Shown one piece after another: positions 35,496-48,600 of a stretch of DNA of 64,000 bases. The stretch covers positions 1,054,001 to 1,118,000 of the forward strand of contig WACJ01000525.1 of NCBI GenBank assembly GCA_008973525.1, read 5' to 3'. The number at the start of each line of letters is the position of its first letter. The stretch's first letter is position 1. Source of the stretch: Stenopsyche tienmushanensis. Lineage: Eukaryota > Arthropoda > Insecta > Trichoptera > Stenopsychidae. The translations under genes and the position numbers were made by a program. Below the pieces are notes generated by a model. That model did no database searches. It was not told where the DNA came from and saw only the letters and a program-made list of their open reading frames with translations.

Positions 35496-38310
35496 TTAAT
35501 TTTTAGCCTTTTCACTTTCAGCGATGATTTGTTTGATCCAATTGCGAAGCTTGTCCGTGTCTTGCAGGCCGACGAGTCTATTTTCAGCCTTTCCGTTGTT
35601 CATTGCGAGTAAAACAGGAACTGAACCTACTTCATAGTCTAATGCTAAATCGGTGTTTTCATCAATGTCGACTTTGGCAAGTTTTATTTTGCCTTCGTAT
35701 TCGGCTATAATGGATTCGATCCTAGGTGTGAGCATTCGACAGGGATTACACCATCTGTAACAATGTATGGATTTTAAATTTAACAGAACTTATTTGAACA
35801 ATGCATTTTCACAAGTTGAATTATTAAATTTATTTATATTAATTGTGTACTTATTTATTGCTAACATTGATTTGTAATTATAAAACAATTTGTATGAGGT
35901 GTAGAGGATGAGGAAGGAAGGTTCTTCCTCATTTGAAATTTTTTGTGAAGAAGTAAGAGTGTCCACTGCAGATAATGTTTAACAAATGGGCAAAAATGTT
36001 TGGTAAACCAATTCTGGAAATTATTCATAGTGATCCAAGATCACTATACTACTGCGTAATACTGAAATTATACTTCAGTTATTCTCAGTTCTATATCAAA
36101 ATTTCAGTTGTTTGATGAAACTATTACGTCTAAAGAAATTTCATTACAAAGAGATTGATAATTTTTCATCTGAATTAACTTTAAGGGCTTAAAATTTTTC
36201 TTGGTGTTTAAAAACTCTAATAAATACGAACTCTAAGTATGCAACATATGGGAGCTGTTGTTTATCTTAGAGCAATAGCTTAGCTGATTGCTCAAGCTTA
36301 GAAAAACAAAGCGGAGACAAGATAGCAACCACAGGATATTTAAAAAAATGAGTTGCAAAGAGACAAGGAAATATACAGATTTAGAGTCGTTTTCAAAACA
36401 TCTTTAGGACAGTCATCTTTGGATAGTCATAATAGAATGATGTAACGCTACATAACTGTTGCCAATCCTTATAATTTCGATTAATTATGTTGGATTGCAT
36501 CAATATTTGACTATTCTTCTCCTGCGTGAACCTATTTTTGATCTGATATGAAACGGACTCCGCAGCGCTTGTCCATCCTAAAGTATTAGCGGGAGCAGCC
36601 TCGGCAACTCTACCCCTAGACTTACATCTTATACGTAACAATTTTTTTAATTAATATTTTAAGCTGGGACCGATTGATACGTAGAAAAATTCAGAAGGAA
36701 TAAATGAAAGATTAATATTTTGTAAATACAAAATCAGTTTGTCTCTTAACTTCGAGCTAGTTCTTGCTATTCTTGTGTCTGTTCTCTGACGGGTAGCTAA
36801 CGGATTTTAATATAAAAAATTTCAGTAAAATTTTCAAAGGTTATTCACATGCAAAGGGTCAAACACAACTGAACAAGCGAAACATCTTGAAAATGTACAT
36901 GGGATCTTTTTGAATAAAAACGCCGAAGAAGATATCACCGATACGGAATGTTCAAACAGTGCGAAAATATTCAAACTACCAATAATAAATTTCGTGAAGA
37001 GGAAAACGCTTCCAGAAATCTTCTTTTAAAAAATCTGTACATAATTGAAGAGAAAATAAAAGTCTTGAGTCCCGAGACTTTGAAAAAGCCGAAACATCAG
37101 AATCCCTACTTGCAGCAAATCATTGTATGTTCTTGGAAACTAATGTGAAGATTTTGAATGATTTTTTCGTCACAATGAGAGGTTCCGATAAAAAAAACTT
37201 TGTAATATTTGAATAAAATTTACCTGTAACATAAAATTGTTTTTATGTCCGAAAACAGATTTATTTTTAGAAGTAATTTAATTTTATTGCACATTTGATT
37301 TGTTCACGCTACCAATAATATTATATAGAACAAAAATCATAAAAATATGTACACGATATTATATTTATGAAGGTACTTATATTTTCAAGGTATTTACTTT
37401 ATCGTTATGTAATGCAAAACTTTTGCTTATTTTTTCAGTGCTCAATATTTATGTACGTCAAAAGAAATTATATTTCATTCAAAAATTAAGGATGATTGGT
37501 TTTCATAATGGCAAATTTATGCTAATGCTGGTGTGCCGTGAAAACTTAATTTATTCAGATTCAGTTTATAATTCTCGCCACATAATTCTAATTTGTTATA
37601 ATGAAAACATAAATATAGTACACAATAAGATCGAATAATAAAATTAATAATTTGGCAAGAATTGATGCTATCATTATGTTACAGTTCACCGCCGAATTAG
37701 AGCTTCTAAACACATACATATATGTTTTACAAATTAGACGTATTATCTAACTGCTTAAATTAATTTAAAAAATATGAAAAACAAGCATTGAGATGTCTTC
37801 AATAATGTACATAATATTTATCAATTTTGATATAACTATTGATTTATTTACAACATTAATAAAAGTATAAACTTCATATCTATGAACATAATTTTTATGT
37901 GTCAATAAAAAATCAATATATTTTTAACACACAATGTAATATTATATTTTTCAAATTTATTGACAATTTACAGATAGTTAGCATCGAGTGATCATGTAAC
38001 AAATTTGACAAATACACTGAAACATTATTTCAGTAGCCGAAGTTCATCAAAATTTTAGGTTATGTCCGGACAATTTTTAGATTTGCCATATTTAGATTAG
38101 ACGTGCAAATATCAGATATTTAGTCGTAGGAAGACTCAATACTTACGTTGCAAAGAAGTCGATGACGACGGGTGTTTTGCTTTTCTTGACGCGCTCCTCG
38201 AAGTCGGCGGTGTCCTGAACCTTAAAGACTTCGAAACGAGGAGTGGTGAGTGCAATAGCACGCGCCTGAGGCCGTAGCGCCGGCGATACGCGCGTCCACA
38301 CTTTCAACAT
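35496..38310 (-). CDS. Trx2: mitochondrial thioredoxin
   Basis: Two exons (38310-38147 and 35754-35496) encode 140 residues. Residues 1-25 (MLKVWTRVSPALRPQARAIA) look like a mitochondrial presequence: basic, with no acidic residue. The thioredoxin fold follows: VVIDFFATWCNPCRMLTPR carries the redox pair C57 and C60, and GSVPVL holds the cis-proline. The phase-2 intron of 2.4 kb falls one codon before the tryptophan of the active site. Mitochondrial thioredoxin reduces matrix peroxiredoxin and other disulphides, using NADPH via thioredoxin reductase. The active site is WCNPC rather than WCGPC, a change expected to shift redox potential. I chose the ATG at 38,310; an upstream in-frame extension has no ATG. 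Confidence 0.9.
35755..38146. other. Trx2 intron with hAT remnant
   Basis: This 2.4-kb intron is AT-rich apart from the hAT transposase fragment at 36,850-37,035. A minus-strand frame at 36,393-36,641 is unexplained and may belong to the same element. Confidence 0.6.
36850..37035 (+). mobile_element. hAT transposase remnant (N-terminal part)
   Basis: The frame reads TCKGSNTTEQAKHLENVHGI, the C-terminal half of a BED-type zinc finger (C...H...H), then an acidic spacer and KLPIINFVKRKTLPEI before a stop. The segment INFVKRKTLP recurs in the remnant at 41.7-42.0 kb, so both derive from one element family. Confidence 0.6.
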
Positions 38311-38792
38311 CTTTGCTGCTACTAACTGTTGACAGGTGACTATGACGTACAAATCCGTCGATCAACTATGATTTATAATTTGCAGATTCCAGTTGGAATT
38401 CAAAGCGTATTATTTATTATGGGCATTGACATCAGTAAAACGAATCAAACGGTTTATTACAAATTTCCAATTTGCAATTACATCCATCGAATATTCATAA
38501 ACACATTAAACGTATTTTTTATATTTTTAAAATTTTGAAACATTTTTTTAAAATTAAATTATGGATGTCTAATAATAAAAAATAATTTATTAAAAAATAC
38601 TAATCCATCGTACGATTTTTAAATGATATAATTGTAATATTTTTAATAGGCCGCTTTATCGTATTGCAAGCCTAAACACATGGCCGTATAATAATCTATG
38701 TGGACTTATTGCGAGCCTCTCGACTGTACGGCGTGTCACAGTTAGACGTCCGTATACACAGCAGCCTCAAGATTGCCGCCCCTAACCCCAAG
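38311..38792. promoter_or_regulatory. divergent promoter region, Trx2 / eIF3L
   Basis: Start codons are 482 bp apart on opposite strands, so one short AT-rich region must serve both housekeeping genes. No specific motif is identified. Confidence 0.5.
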
Positions 38793-41260
38793 ATGTACGC
38801 CGGGGAGGACTATAAGGTATCAATAACGTTCCCACAATACGCTATGATAGTTTTAGCACAAAATGAGTATCTTAAAATCTGTTATTTTGGGGTTATTCGC
38901 CATATGTATGCAGTTGTATATTTCATTGAAATGCATAAGATTTAAGATGGTTGATCATCTCACGCTATGTTTGTTCTTTCCATAATTGTCTTATACTTGT
39001 CATAATATGATCTATTATATTTCCAGTCGACATACGAGGCCGGGTATGAGGACTACGAGCCTCATACTGGAGATCCGCAGTATGATTTGGAATTCGACAG
39101 ACAGTATTATCAAATGCCTGAAGTGGTAAATATATACTAAATCGATAAAATGTATTATTTCATTCATTTTGCAGTGTCATAGATGTACTTTTTTGTTCAG
39201 GTCAAGAAGTTTATTGTATATCTTCGTAATGCAATAAACGAAGGCTCAACGTATGAAGTTTTAAATCTGTATGAGAATACATATCCGAAACTCACCGAGC
39301 AATATTTCGATAAGTCGCCTTGGCCAGAAGAGACTGAAGTCGGTCCATTAGTAGACAATGATCCTGTGAGTTATTTTTCATTTACGCTGGGTGTTCTTTC
39401 TACTTGTTTTAATGATATCAATCTGTAATTATCATTTTATTCTCGACAGGTCTTCATGGTGCTATACAAGGAGTTGTATTTCCGACACATCTATGCCCGT
39501 GTTCCCGGCGGACCTTCTCTTGAACAACGAATCAAATCGTTCTTTCAATTATTGTAATTTATTTAATTATATTTTATCTGCTGATAAACCGATACAGTTG
39601 GAATTGCCTGATCAATGGCTATGGGAATTGGTTGATGAATTTATTTATCAATTCCAAAATTTTGCTCAATATAGGTAATCATTGATTTATTCTTAATTGT
39701 ATAGTACTTTGCGTGTTTTTTCCTAGTATATGTCATTAATTATGTATATTTTTATAGAGCTCGTTTGATCAAGAAGTCTCCTGATGAAATTGAGACTCTC
39801 AACAGTGACAGCAACATATGGAATGTCCTGTGCATTCTTAATGTATTACATTCATTGGTTGATAGATCAAACATTAAAAGGCAACTTGAGGTATTTATAA
39901 CATTTACACATAATATATTTGCAACATAATTCATTTTATTCCCTAATATTTTTATTTTATTTTAGGTGTACGCTGCGGGCGGTGATCCTGAATCTGTTGC
40001 TGGAGATTTTGGTAGACATTCTCTTTACAAAATGCTCGGCTATTATTCACTCGTTGAATTGCTCCGTCTACATTCTCTGTTAGGAGATTACTACCAAGCC
40101 ATAAAAGTAAGTTAATGTAATAATATTGGCGCTCTGAGGCTAAAAGGGTTCATTATGAAATTAATTCATACATTTTAACAATTTAAAGGTCTTGGAGAAC
40201 ATTGAACTTCACAAGAAATCACAGTATTCCCATGTTCCTGCATGTCAAATATCAACTTCATACTACGTCGGATTTGCTTATACGATGATGAGACGTTATT
40301 CTGATGCCATCAGAACCGTGAGCTCTGCTCTTCTTTATATGCAACGAACAAATAAATTATTCACTGTGAGATCATATCAAAATGATCAAATCAACAAACA
40401 AACCGAACAAATGTATCATCTGTTAGCCATTTGCTTGGTGCTCCATCCTCAATGTGTCGACGAATCGATACAGCAGGTATTGAAAAAACTAATAGTTAAA
40501 AAATTATATATTCTCTAGTTACAATTTAATTAAAAAAATGTCTTTTTAGGTACTAAGAGAGAAAAATTACCATGAAAAAATGTACAAGATGCAATACGGA
40601 GACTTGTCGGAATTCGAAACATGCTTTGTGTTCGCTTGTCCCAAATTCTTATCTCCGTGTCCTCCAGATCCGGATGCACCCATCGACGATTATGGAAAAG
40701 ATGCCATTAAACATCAAACACAAGTTTTCATGGATGAGGTAAAAAATTACCATTTCAAATTAAATCCACTACTTCATTGAATGTATTATACAAATCTTTA
40801 TCAATGGTTTAGGTACGTCAACAAAACATGCTTCCAACAATTCGTTCATATTTGAAATTATATACTACATTGCCGCTGTCAAAATTAGCTACATTCATGT
40901 CGACAAATCAAAGAGGTGAAAATTGGGTCATCGAGAAAGAAATCTCCGATTTGACCATTCATTTATTGTGTTTTAAACATAAGATGAAAAACGTCGTTTG
41001 GACTAAAGGAGCTAGTGGCTTGGATGGCAAATTTCAATCGGGTTCAGAGGTATGTACTTTTCCGAAGTAAATCGATCAAATATGCATATAGTATTTTGAA
41101 AATATAACATTTTTTCCGATTATAGTTGGATTTCTACATTGATGACAACATGATACATATAGCAGATACTAAAGTTTCGCACCGCTATGGGGACTTCTTC
41201 GTCCGTAAAATTCTTAAATTTGAGGATGTTAATAGAAAACTGCATCATTTGAAGATTTAA
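38793..41260 (+). CDS. eIF3l: translation initiation factor 3 subunit L (one apparent frameshift)
   Basis: Ten exons: 38793-38816, 39027-39125, 39201-39365, 39450-39674, 39758-39890, 39966-40106, 40189-40476, 40550-40738, 40813-41049 and 41126-41260; about 544 residues (human 564). The protein follows eIF3L closely: MYAGEDYK start, [94 protein letters not shown], the C-terminal PCI region ([20 protein letters not shown]) and the end HHLKI. eIF3L is a PCI subunit of eIF3, which recruits the 40S ribosome to mRNA. Exon 4 has one extra T in 39,543-39,545: QRIKSFF must continue as [10 protein letters not shown], and phases close only if one base is dropped. Confidence 0.95.
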
Positions 41261-42633
41261 TTCGTATTTTAAATATTGTGAAAATAAATATTGCCATTTG
41301 GCAGTGGCATGATATGATGTAATGTCCGTTTATAAAATAAATAATCATAATCATGAAAAGACTGCTTTTTTAACCTTTTGAGGAGTGAGCAAATTTAAAA
41401 TCAATGAAGTCGTTGACGCCATAATAGCTTTACACCGATTACTTTCTGTCAGCTCCTATCAGCGTAAGACAATTTTCAATTCGAGACAGTCAATTGTAAA
41501 TAAACACTACATACATACAAGAGCACTTCCTTTCTTTACATAAACAATACACAAGAAATTGATTCAATGGTGTGTTTTCGTTGATGAATTTATTATCGAC
41601 TGAATATGATTCACACAATATCCTATTGTTTCTTTGTGTAAACAAATAACAAACTTGAATTCGAAATCATTATTAGTGATAAATTTAGGCTAAGGATCTA
41701 TACAATCGTGCGAAATCGTAAAATTTTTTTTATGCTTGTCCACTCATCCATTGTCAGGCTAAAGCGAGGATTCACTTCTTTTAAGCCTTTTATGTTGGAA
41801 ATTACTTCACTTATTTTTTCTTTGTAATATTTTGAGATCAATCTCATTATGTCGGATTGATTTTTTGGTAATAAAAACCCTTATAATGTAACATATTCAC
41901 GAATGGAATCACTATTGGTAATCCTTCTTATGGAAAAACCATCCAGCGCAGCTAGCCAGGCAACGATATCTGGAAGCGTTTTCCTCTTCACAAAATTTAT
42001 TATTGGTGGTTGGAATATTTTAATTCTTTTTTATACCTTGTACCCTATTATACTTGCTTTCATTCAATACAAATAGGACATTTCGGGGGCATAAAAAAGC
42101 GTTTTCATAATCAAAATGTACAATACATATATTAGGCACATTTTAAATCACAAAGTCTCCGAGTCCCGGAAGAGTCTTGGCTTTATTAATTCATTGGTGA
42201 TGGGATACTTTCATATAAAATTACCAAGAGTCGCCCGAGTCTTCTATCGCCAAGCGTAGGGAATTAAGACTCACACATGAGTTGCCCATCGAGCATGGGG
42301 TAATATAATAACGCATTTAATCATTGAATTTACTATCTGGCTGACCGAGCTTAAATTATTTATGATTTGCTCATTTACAAGAGTTTGCCGACTTCTTTTC
42401 TAAGACAAGTATGCAAGAATAAAGTAAAAATATCGGCAAGGTATGATAAAAAGATAATAGCATAATTTTTATAAATCTTTAAAGATTAGAATTGCGTATT
42501 TTTGAAAGGATGCAAAAAAAAACAACATAAAACTTGGTATTTCTGTACACAAATCTATTGTAGTTAATAAAAAGGTTTTATTTTACATAATTGTTTCATG
42601 CAAAAAATTACATTATTTTCCCTGTTCTACTAA
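41261..42633. other. intergenic, eIF3L to PTCD1 (convergent)
   Basis: After the eIF3L poly-A signal (aataaa near 41,284) there is a possible TTAA-edged repeat at about 41,370 (ttaaccttttgagg), the hAT remnant at 41,701-42,000, and AT-rich sequence. No gene is seen. Confidence 0.5.
41701..42000 (-). mobile_element. hAT transposase remnant (central part)
   Basis: Read on the minus strand: INFVKRKTLPDIVAWLAALD, then GFSIRRITNSDSIREYVTL, one stop, GFLLPKNQSDIMRLISKYYK, and NPRFSLTMDEWTS. The last matches the RFSLTxDEWTS segment of hAT transposases. One in-frame stop and lost flanks show it is dead. It overlaps the Trx2-intron remnant by the shared INFVKRKTLP. Confidence 0.7.
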
Positions 42634-44921
42634 TTAAACTTTTACTTCGTATTTAACAAATTTCCTCTTTTTATTTTTGGGATATTTTTGAGGTTTTGGT
42701 TGAGTGGCAGGTTTCTGGAAAGATTTAGGTTGATTAACTCTAAACTGCGTCCAGGGATGCTCGAAATTACCGAGATCACTAAATTTTACATGATTTAACC
42801 AATCCTTGTAGGTTTTATAATATAATTCATAGTCTTTAAGGATAGGTGATTGTCCATCAGATAAACGCTATAAATAAATGCATAAATATACTTTTAATAA
42901 TGTATTTTATATTTAGGAATAAATGCATGATAGTTTGCTCTTACCACTTCTTTCAACTTCGTATGGGCTACAGCATTCAACTTTTTTAAATGTAGAAATA
43001 ATGTCTCATTGACTGGTATACAATCAGTCTTGATAATATCCATAATGTGTAAGACATATTTAAAATCTAGATGAATAGCACCATTTTTGATAAGTGCACC
43101 AGCTATTTCACTATTTACTCTGAAAAGAACATTTATTTAAATATTCAGGCAAAAGAAAACACAACACGTGAAGTAAAACTGATCAATGATGAATGTATGC
43201 ATAAATGTATTTTAATTTACCTTAATCTTTTTTCTTTCATTTCTTTTAATAATTCCCTAGCTTCTTCTTCCGTATTGCAAGCAAGTGCTAACACACCAAA
43301 TGTTAATATATCAGGTTTAATAGCACACGACGATCTCTTCCAAAATTTAAGTTTGCTATTATCATCGTCAATTAGTGCTCGCACCGCCTAATATAAGATA
43401 CAACATTGTAAAGCTAGAATAAATCAAATACTCACTAAAATTAAGCAAATATACCTTTGCTGACTCATAATCCTGTCTATAACAACGTTTTCTAATCAGC
43501 AAATTATAAAAACTTATATCTCTGCTGACTTTAAGCGCTTTCATTTTTATTAGTAATTTTTCTTCTGCGGCCAATGTATCTGGTATAACACTCAACAACT
43601 GTGTAAAAGTTTTTATATCAGGTTTTGAAAAGTGCTCTACTTGCTCTAGAAACCCATCGAGTCCTCCCACCAACATAAATCTATCTTTAGAAGTCTTAAT
43701 TGTATTAACAGCTATCACACTCCCCATGTGGGGAACCACAGAAATCAAATTTGGTAATTGTTCAGTTGTCAATGCATCACAAGAGCCTTTTACAGTGTTG
43801 TCATCAAGCTCTATTACACTGAGGTTATTTTCTTCGTTCATCTCTGAAGAATAGTTATTATCTACCAATAAGTTGTCTTTAGTAGGATTAAATGCTAGTC
43901 TCAAAGAAGGCTTAGCTTCTTCTATGACATCAAATAACTTTGTGTTTCCTACCCCACAATCTTTTATACACCGTAATAATAAATTAAATGAAAATATATT
44001 CGGCTTTTCTCCACATTTCAACATTTTGCGCCAGGTGATTAAAGCATGTCGAAATCCAGCATCTTTGTCAGATATACATGATTGAAGCAGAAAATTAAAG
44101 GTGTGAACTCTAATTTTAATTTTTTTAGCCTGCATTTCATCAACTAGTTGGAAAGCAGTTACGAGATCTCCACATCGTCCAAATGCTTTAATCATTGCAT
44201 TATAATTTGTGATATTTGGTTCGATTGATTTTTCGGCCATTAATTCTATTAATTTTCGGGCTCTTTGTAAACCGTCTTCGGGCCATGGGCTGTTAGCACA
44301 AGCATTAAAGAGAGATGTGTACGTTGCTCCAGTAGGTTGTAATGCTCGTTTTTTCATGTCGTTGAAAAGGGTGAATGCTTTTTTCGTATAACCGACGTCT
44401 GCACACGCTCCAATTAATATATTATAAATATAATTATCAGGTTTCACTTTATCCTCTTTTAGCATTCTTATTTCCAAAACGTCCAGAGCTTCTTTAATTT
44501 GCTTATTTTCGACGTGTTCTTTTATCAAATCAGAATACTTTTTTATCGAAAGTTTTGATGAGTGTAAAGGGCGCTCTTTTAAATATTCTTCTTCTCGTTT
44601 ATCACCTTCATCGAATTCATGTTCATCGCTAAATATTTTGTTTGTTTTGGATAGCAATCCAAAGTTGTCAGGATCTTCTGTATAAACCAGTTCTTTTGGA
44701 GATTCATCTTTTTTGAATACATTTGTCGATATATCAATGTTTGTACTGTATGCCGCTGAACTCGGTGATTTATTTGGCATCCAATGATATTGCCAAAGGT
44801 TGTTCTGAGTTCCATTATTGAGTTGATTAACTAAAAGTCGTTTACTTGGAAATAATGCGGGATAATGGGAGTTTATTGAAAGAAATGCATACGAAAACCG
44901 CAAACTCCTCGTGGTCCGCAT
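42634..44921 (-). CDS. PTCD1: pentatricopeptide repeat protein PTCD1, mitochondrial
   Basis: Four minus-strand exons (44921-43455, 43387-43221, 43119-42945, 42867-42634) encode 680 residues (human about 700) with no frame break. The first 35 residues (MRTTRSLRFSYAFLSINSHY) are a mitochondrial-type presequence. Tandem 35-residue PPR helices run from about residue 150 to 320, for example PDNYIYNILIGACADVGYTK, PTGATYTSLFNACANSPWPE and PNITNYNAMIKAFGRCGDLV. Further repeats lie in the second half (KPDIKTFTQLLSVIPDTLA; KPDILTFGVLALACN). The basic C terminus carries NFEHPWTQF, a PTCD1-family feature. PTCD1 acts in mitochondrial tRNA and 16S rRNA metabolism. I chose the ATG at 44,921; the frame extends only to a TTG upstream. 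It is divergent from TONSL. Confidence 0.9.
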
Positions 44922-45630
44922 AGCTAACCTTGTAAGAAACGTCAAATAAAAAGTAGTGTATTTTCAAATAAGTATTTGGCCATAAAATATATATCAACCA
45001 TTAGTGTAAAAATCAAATACACAAATGTTATTAAATTTATTAACAAATATTATGTTTTTAGTTTTGCGAAAACAAATGGATTTTGTGCTAATAATTTTAA
45101 AAAAAATCAGTTTACCTGATATAAAATAAATGTTGTAGTTTATTCAAATTTAATTTGTAAAATCTTTTGATTTGTAATATCGTTATACGTAAGCAATGAA
45201 ATAGTATTAAAACTATAAAGCATTAGTTTGATCCTGGTATTTTTATTAATAAAAAATAACATACAACGTCGGGATTGTTTGTAAAATATAAATTTTTCGT
45301 AATCGACTATGTATTTATTAAAATAAAATATTAATGATTTATAATTCTGCATTAGATGTAAATATATACCAATTGCCGAGATTTCAATTTTAATAATACA
45401 GGTTATTTAAATTAAATTCAAGACAATATATAATGTGTTAGTTAGTGAAATAAAAAGTGAGTTTTATGCTTTTATATGCATCTTTTAGTTATATGACTGT
45501 GAAGTATATATTTTTTGTAAATAAAAGCTATACTGTATATGTGTGTTGTTTAGGCCAATTTAAATTAAAAAATGTTGATTAGTTCTTAGGCGCCAATGAA
45601 ATATGACGTATCGCAGGATTGACGTTTGAA
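44922..45630. promoter_or_regulatory. divergent promoter region, PTCD1 / TONSL
   Basis: There are 709 bp between the start codons. The sequence is AT-rich, with no open frame worth keeping (a 70-codon minus-strand frame at 45,140-45,352 is probably chance). No specific binding site is recognised. Confidence 0.45.
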
Positions 45631-48600
45631 ATGGAAGAACAAAGTTTGTATATTAATTAATATCTTTAAATCATGAAATCGTACATTGATTGTGCCAAGT
45701 TTGCTTAAAAATTCCACTTATGTCGTAAAATATATGCAACACAACTTTTTGTCTTTTCATTTAAAATTTGTTTTTCATTTTACAACATTATTCCATTAAG
45801 TATTTGTTCATATTAGATGCAAACATAAACGGATTATTTCATTTTGATCATAAAAGTTTTCTAAAATGTCAATTTTAATATATGTTAAGTATATCTTATA
45901 TATGTATTATAGATCAAAATTCTGTAAAAGTACATATTTTCATATATTTACATGCTGTTAATTTTTTGCTTTTAGAATATCAAAAGAAGAAAAAGAAAGC
46001 TCTTAATGGAAGCAATAAAAAGTATTTGGCAGAAGCGTGCACCGAGCTAGCTGATTTTTATAACAAAAAAGGAAGTTATGAAGCAGCTCTAAATGAATAT
46101 AAAGAAAGTGCTAAAATATATTCTGATATAGGCATGAAATTAGAAAATGCTCGATCAAATAGAATGGTTGGAGAAATGTATATGCTCTTGGCAGAATTTA
46201 AAAAGGCATTGAAATATGAGGACTTGTATTTGAGTAAGTAAAATATATCTCAAAACGTGCTTTTTAAAAAAGTTTATATAGAAAGCATTATTTATTATTC
46301 CATCAGATATAGCACGTGAACTTAATAACCGTATTGAAGAGCAAAGAGCCTTAGCTACACTTGGTCGTGCATTTTTATTACAAGGTCAAAGCTTGAGTGA
46401 ATCAGAAGCATCAAAAAATTCATTAATCCAAGCACAAAATGCTTTTTTGAATAGTCTCAATTTATGTGAAAGGTATGTATTATTATACATTCTTTATTTT
46501 TAATTTTACTCTTCAATAATACTACATTAAAGTTGTTTATATATAATCATGTACATAAAATGTTATGTATATAAATTATCAGTAGTGAATAAAACTAAAG
46601 TACTTCTATACTGAATTTATTTTTAGTATCAATATATTTAAGCCTTTTCAAAGAGAGAGCAAAAGAGATCAGGTTAAAAAGACTTTTTTGAAGAAACGGA
46701 AGGTATCCTCTATGCTTCTGGCATAGCAGATTAGGCGTAACTATTAAAATTTTCATTTTATTCGCACATAAACTTCAGTTCAACTTTAAACGTGTTTTTC
46801 TCGAAACTACATTTTGCAAGTTCATGTAAGTGCTCCCACATGCCCTAGATGAGCATTCTTTATGAAATTTGGCAAGCACGTGTACAATAAACGTCTTCAT
46901 CATATAGACTACAATTATTCAAAAATGTTCAAACGGTTATTTTTAATGAACAGAACACTATAAAAAAAGTTGATAAAAACCGACATTTTTCTTGGATTGC
47001 TCACTATTTTTTCCTAATTATAGTTTAAGCTATACACAATATTATTAAAAGTAAAAATATTTTTGATTTTTTTGGCGTAAATCACCTGTCCAGGACTTCT
47101 AGTCAAGTCATTGCTCACCCACCGACATACCTGGCTCTCCCCACACCCACTACCATAATTTGTCAAACTTTAAAAAATATTTTTATGTTCAATAAATATC
47201 GCCTAGTCAACATACTAAATATCAACATTCTATATTTAATACTTTTTGCAAAAAAAATTGTTTAAAATATCAATCACTTTTAAGCCCAACAAGATAGAAA
47301 CGTCCCTTAATATCAATCATTTAAAAATTGAAGTAAACCAAACCTCACTTATGTATTATTAGTCGATGAAAACAGGCTCGTTAAATTTTCTAACATAAAA
47401 AAATCAATCAGTTGCTATGTTACTTATTACTTAATTCTATAAATTTAATTATTTTTTCATAAATAAATGCAGTTGTTTTTCTGTTTTCTTTTATTAAGAA
47501 ATGTGAAGATATATTAATTTACTTTGAGTCGTGAATATAACAGCTTATATCAAAAATGAAAAAGAATTGCTTCATAGATTGGTACAGAATCAAAGCTTGC
47601 GACTGAAAAGAAACAAACTGATGTTTTTCTTGAAGATTTGGACTTTTCAAAAGCTGCTACTTCTACGCCCAATGGAGGTTATGCAACCAGTAATCGATTT
47701 GAATTGTTTGATTTTGAGAAACTGAAAACTGTAGTAAAGGATCTCCATGCAGCAACCACCTCACCAGTCTTCCCTCCTGTTGGAGCGGAAAGACAGAAAA
47801 AAAATGACTTTCAACCTAGAGATTGTTTGCTGTCCAGAGAGGAGATTACCTGTACTGATATAGCCCGTCGGTCAAGTTCTTCTCTGAGTTTGGAGTTTAG
47901 AGAGAGAGGCGAGAGGATCGTCTCTGAACTTTGTGATGATGTAGAAGAGGAAACTTTAAGGAAGAATCTAAATGAAGTTATAATTTTAAATCCACTGATA
48001 AGCTGTTCGAAGCCTGGGCTAAATTTTAAGCCGAAAGAGACGTCACAATACATAGCTAACATTGCTATTAATGTTTGTGAAGTAGCAAACCAAATAGCTA
48101 ATAAAAACAAGGGATGTTATTGTTTCAATGGAATTGAGAATTTGTGTTGCAAGACAAAAGGCAACATGAAAAGGCATGAGTCAGCAGTGACGAAGTTTCA
48201 ATCACAGGGAATTCCTTGGGTTGTACAAACACTGGTTTTATCTCTTGCGAGAATATCGGACAGTTGGAAATGTTTCCAAGAATTACTCAACCAAAAACAA
48301 GCCACATTTGAATTCATTGAGAATAAATACTACAGTTCCAACGTGCGACAGTCATTTCACAGCTGGCAACTTATTACAAAGCGCATGTTATTCTGCATAT
48401 ATGAGACGTTTGATGCTCTGGATAATGGGATTCGAGAAGAGCAACTCGATAAGACTGATAGACGAGATTCCAGCAAAATTTTGATGCCAAATTATAATGT
48501 TGCATTAAATTCGAAATGTTTATATGATCAACCAGTTGAAAATAAAAATCAATGCTTAGTTCGATCTCAACCTGTTCAATCGTACTATGTTTTGGAAAAA

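Noticed and set aside
36393..36641. Minus-strand 82-codon frame in the Trx2 intron as a gene
   Set aside because: It starts without splice context, matches nothing I know and lies beside a hAT remnant; more likely transposon debris or chance.
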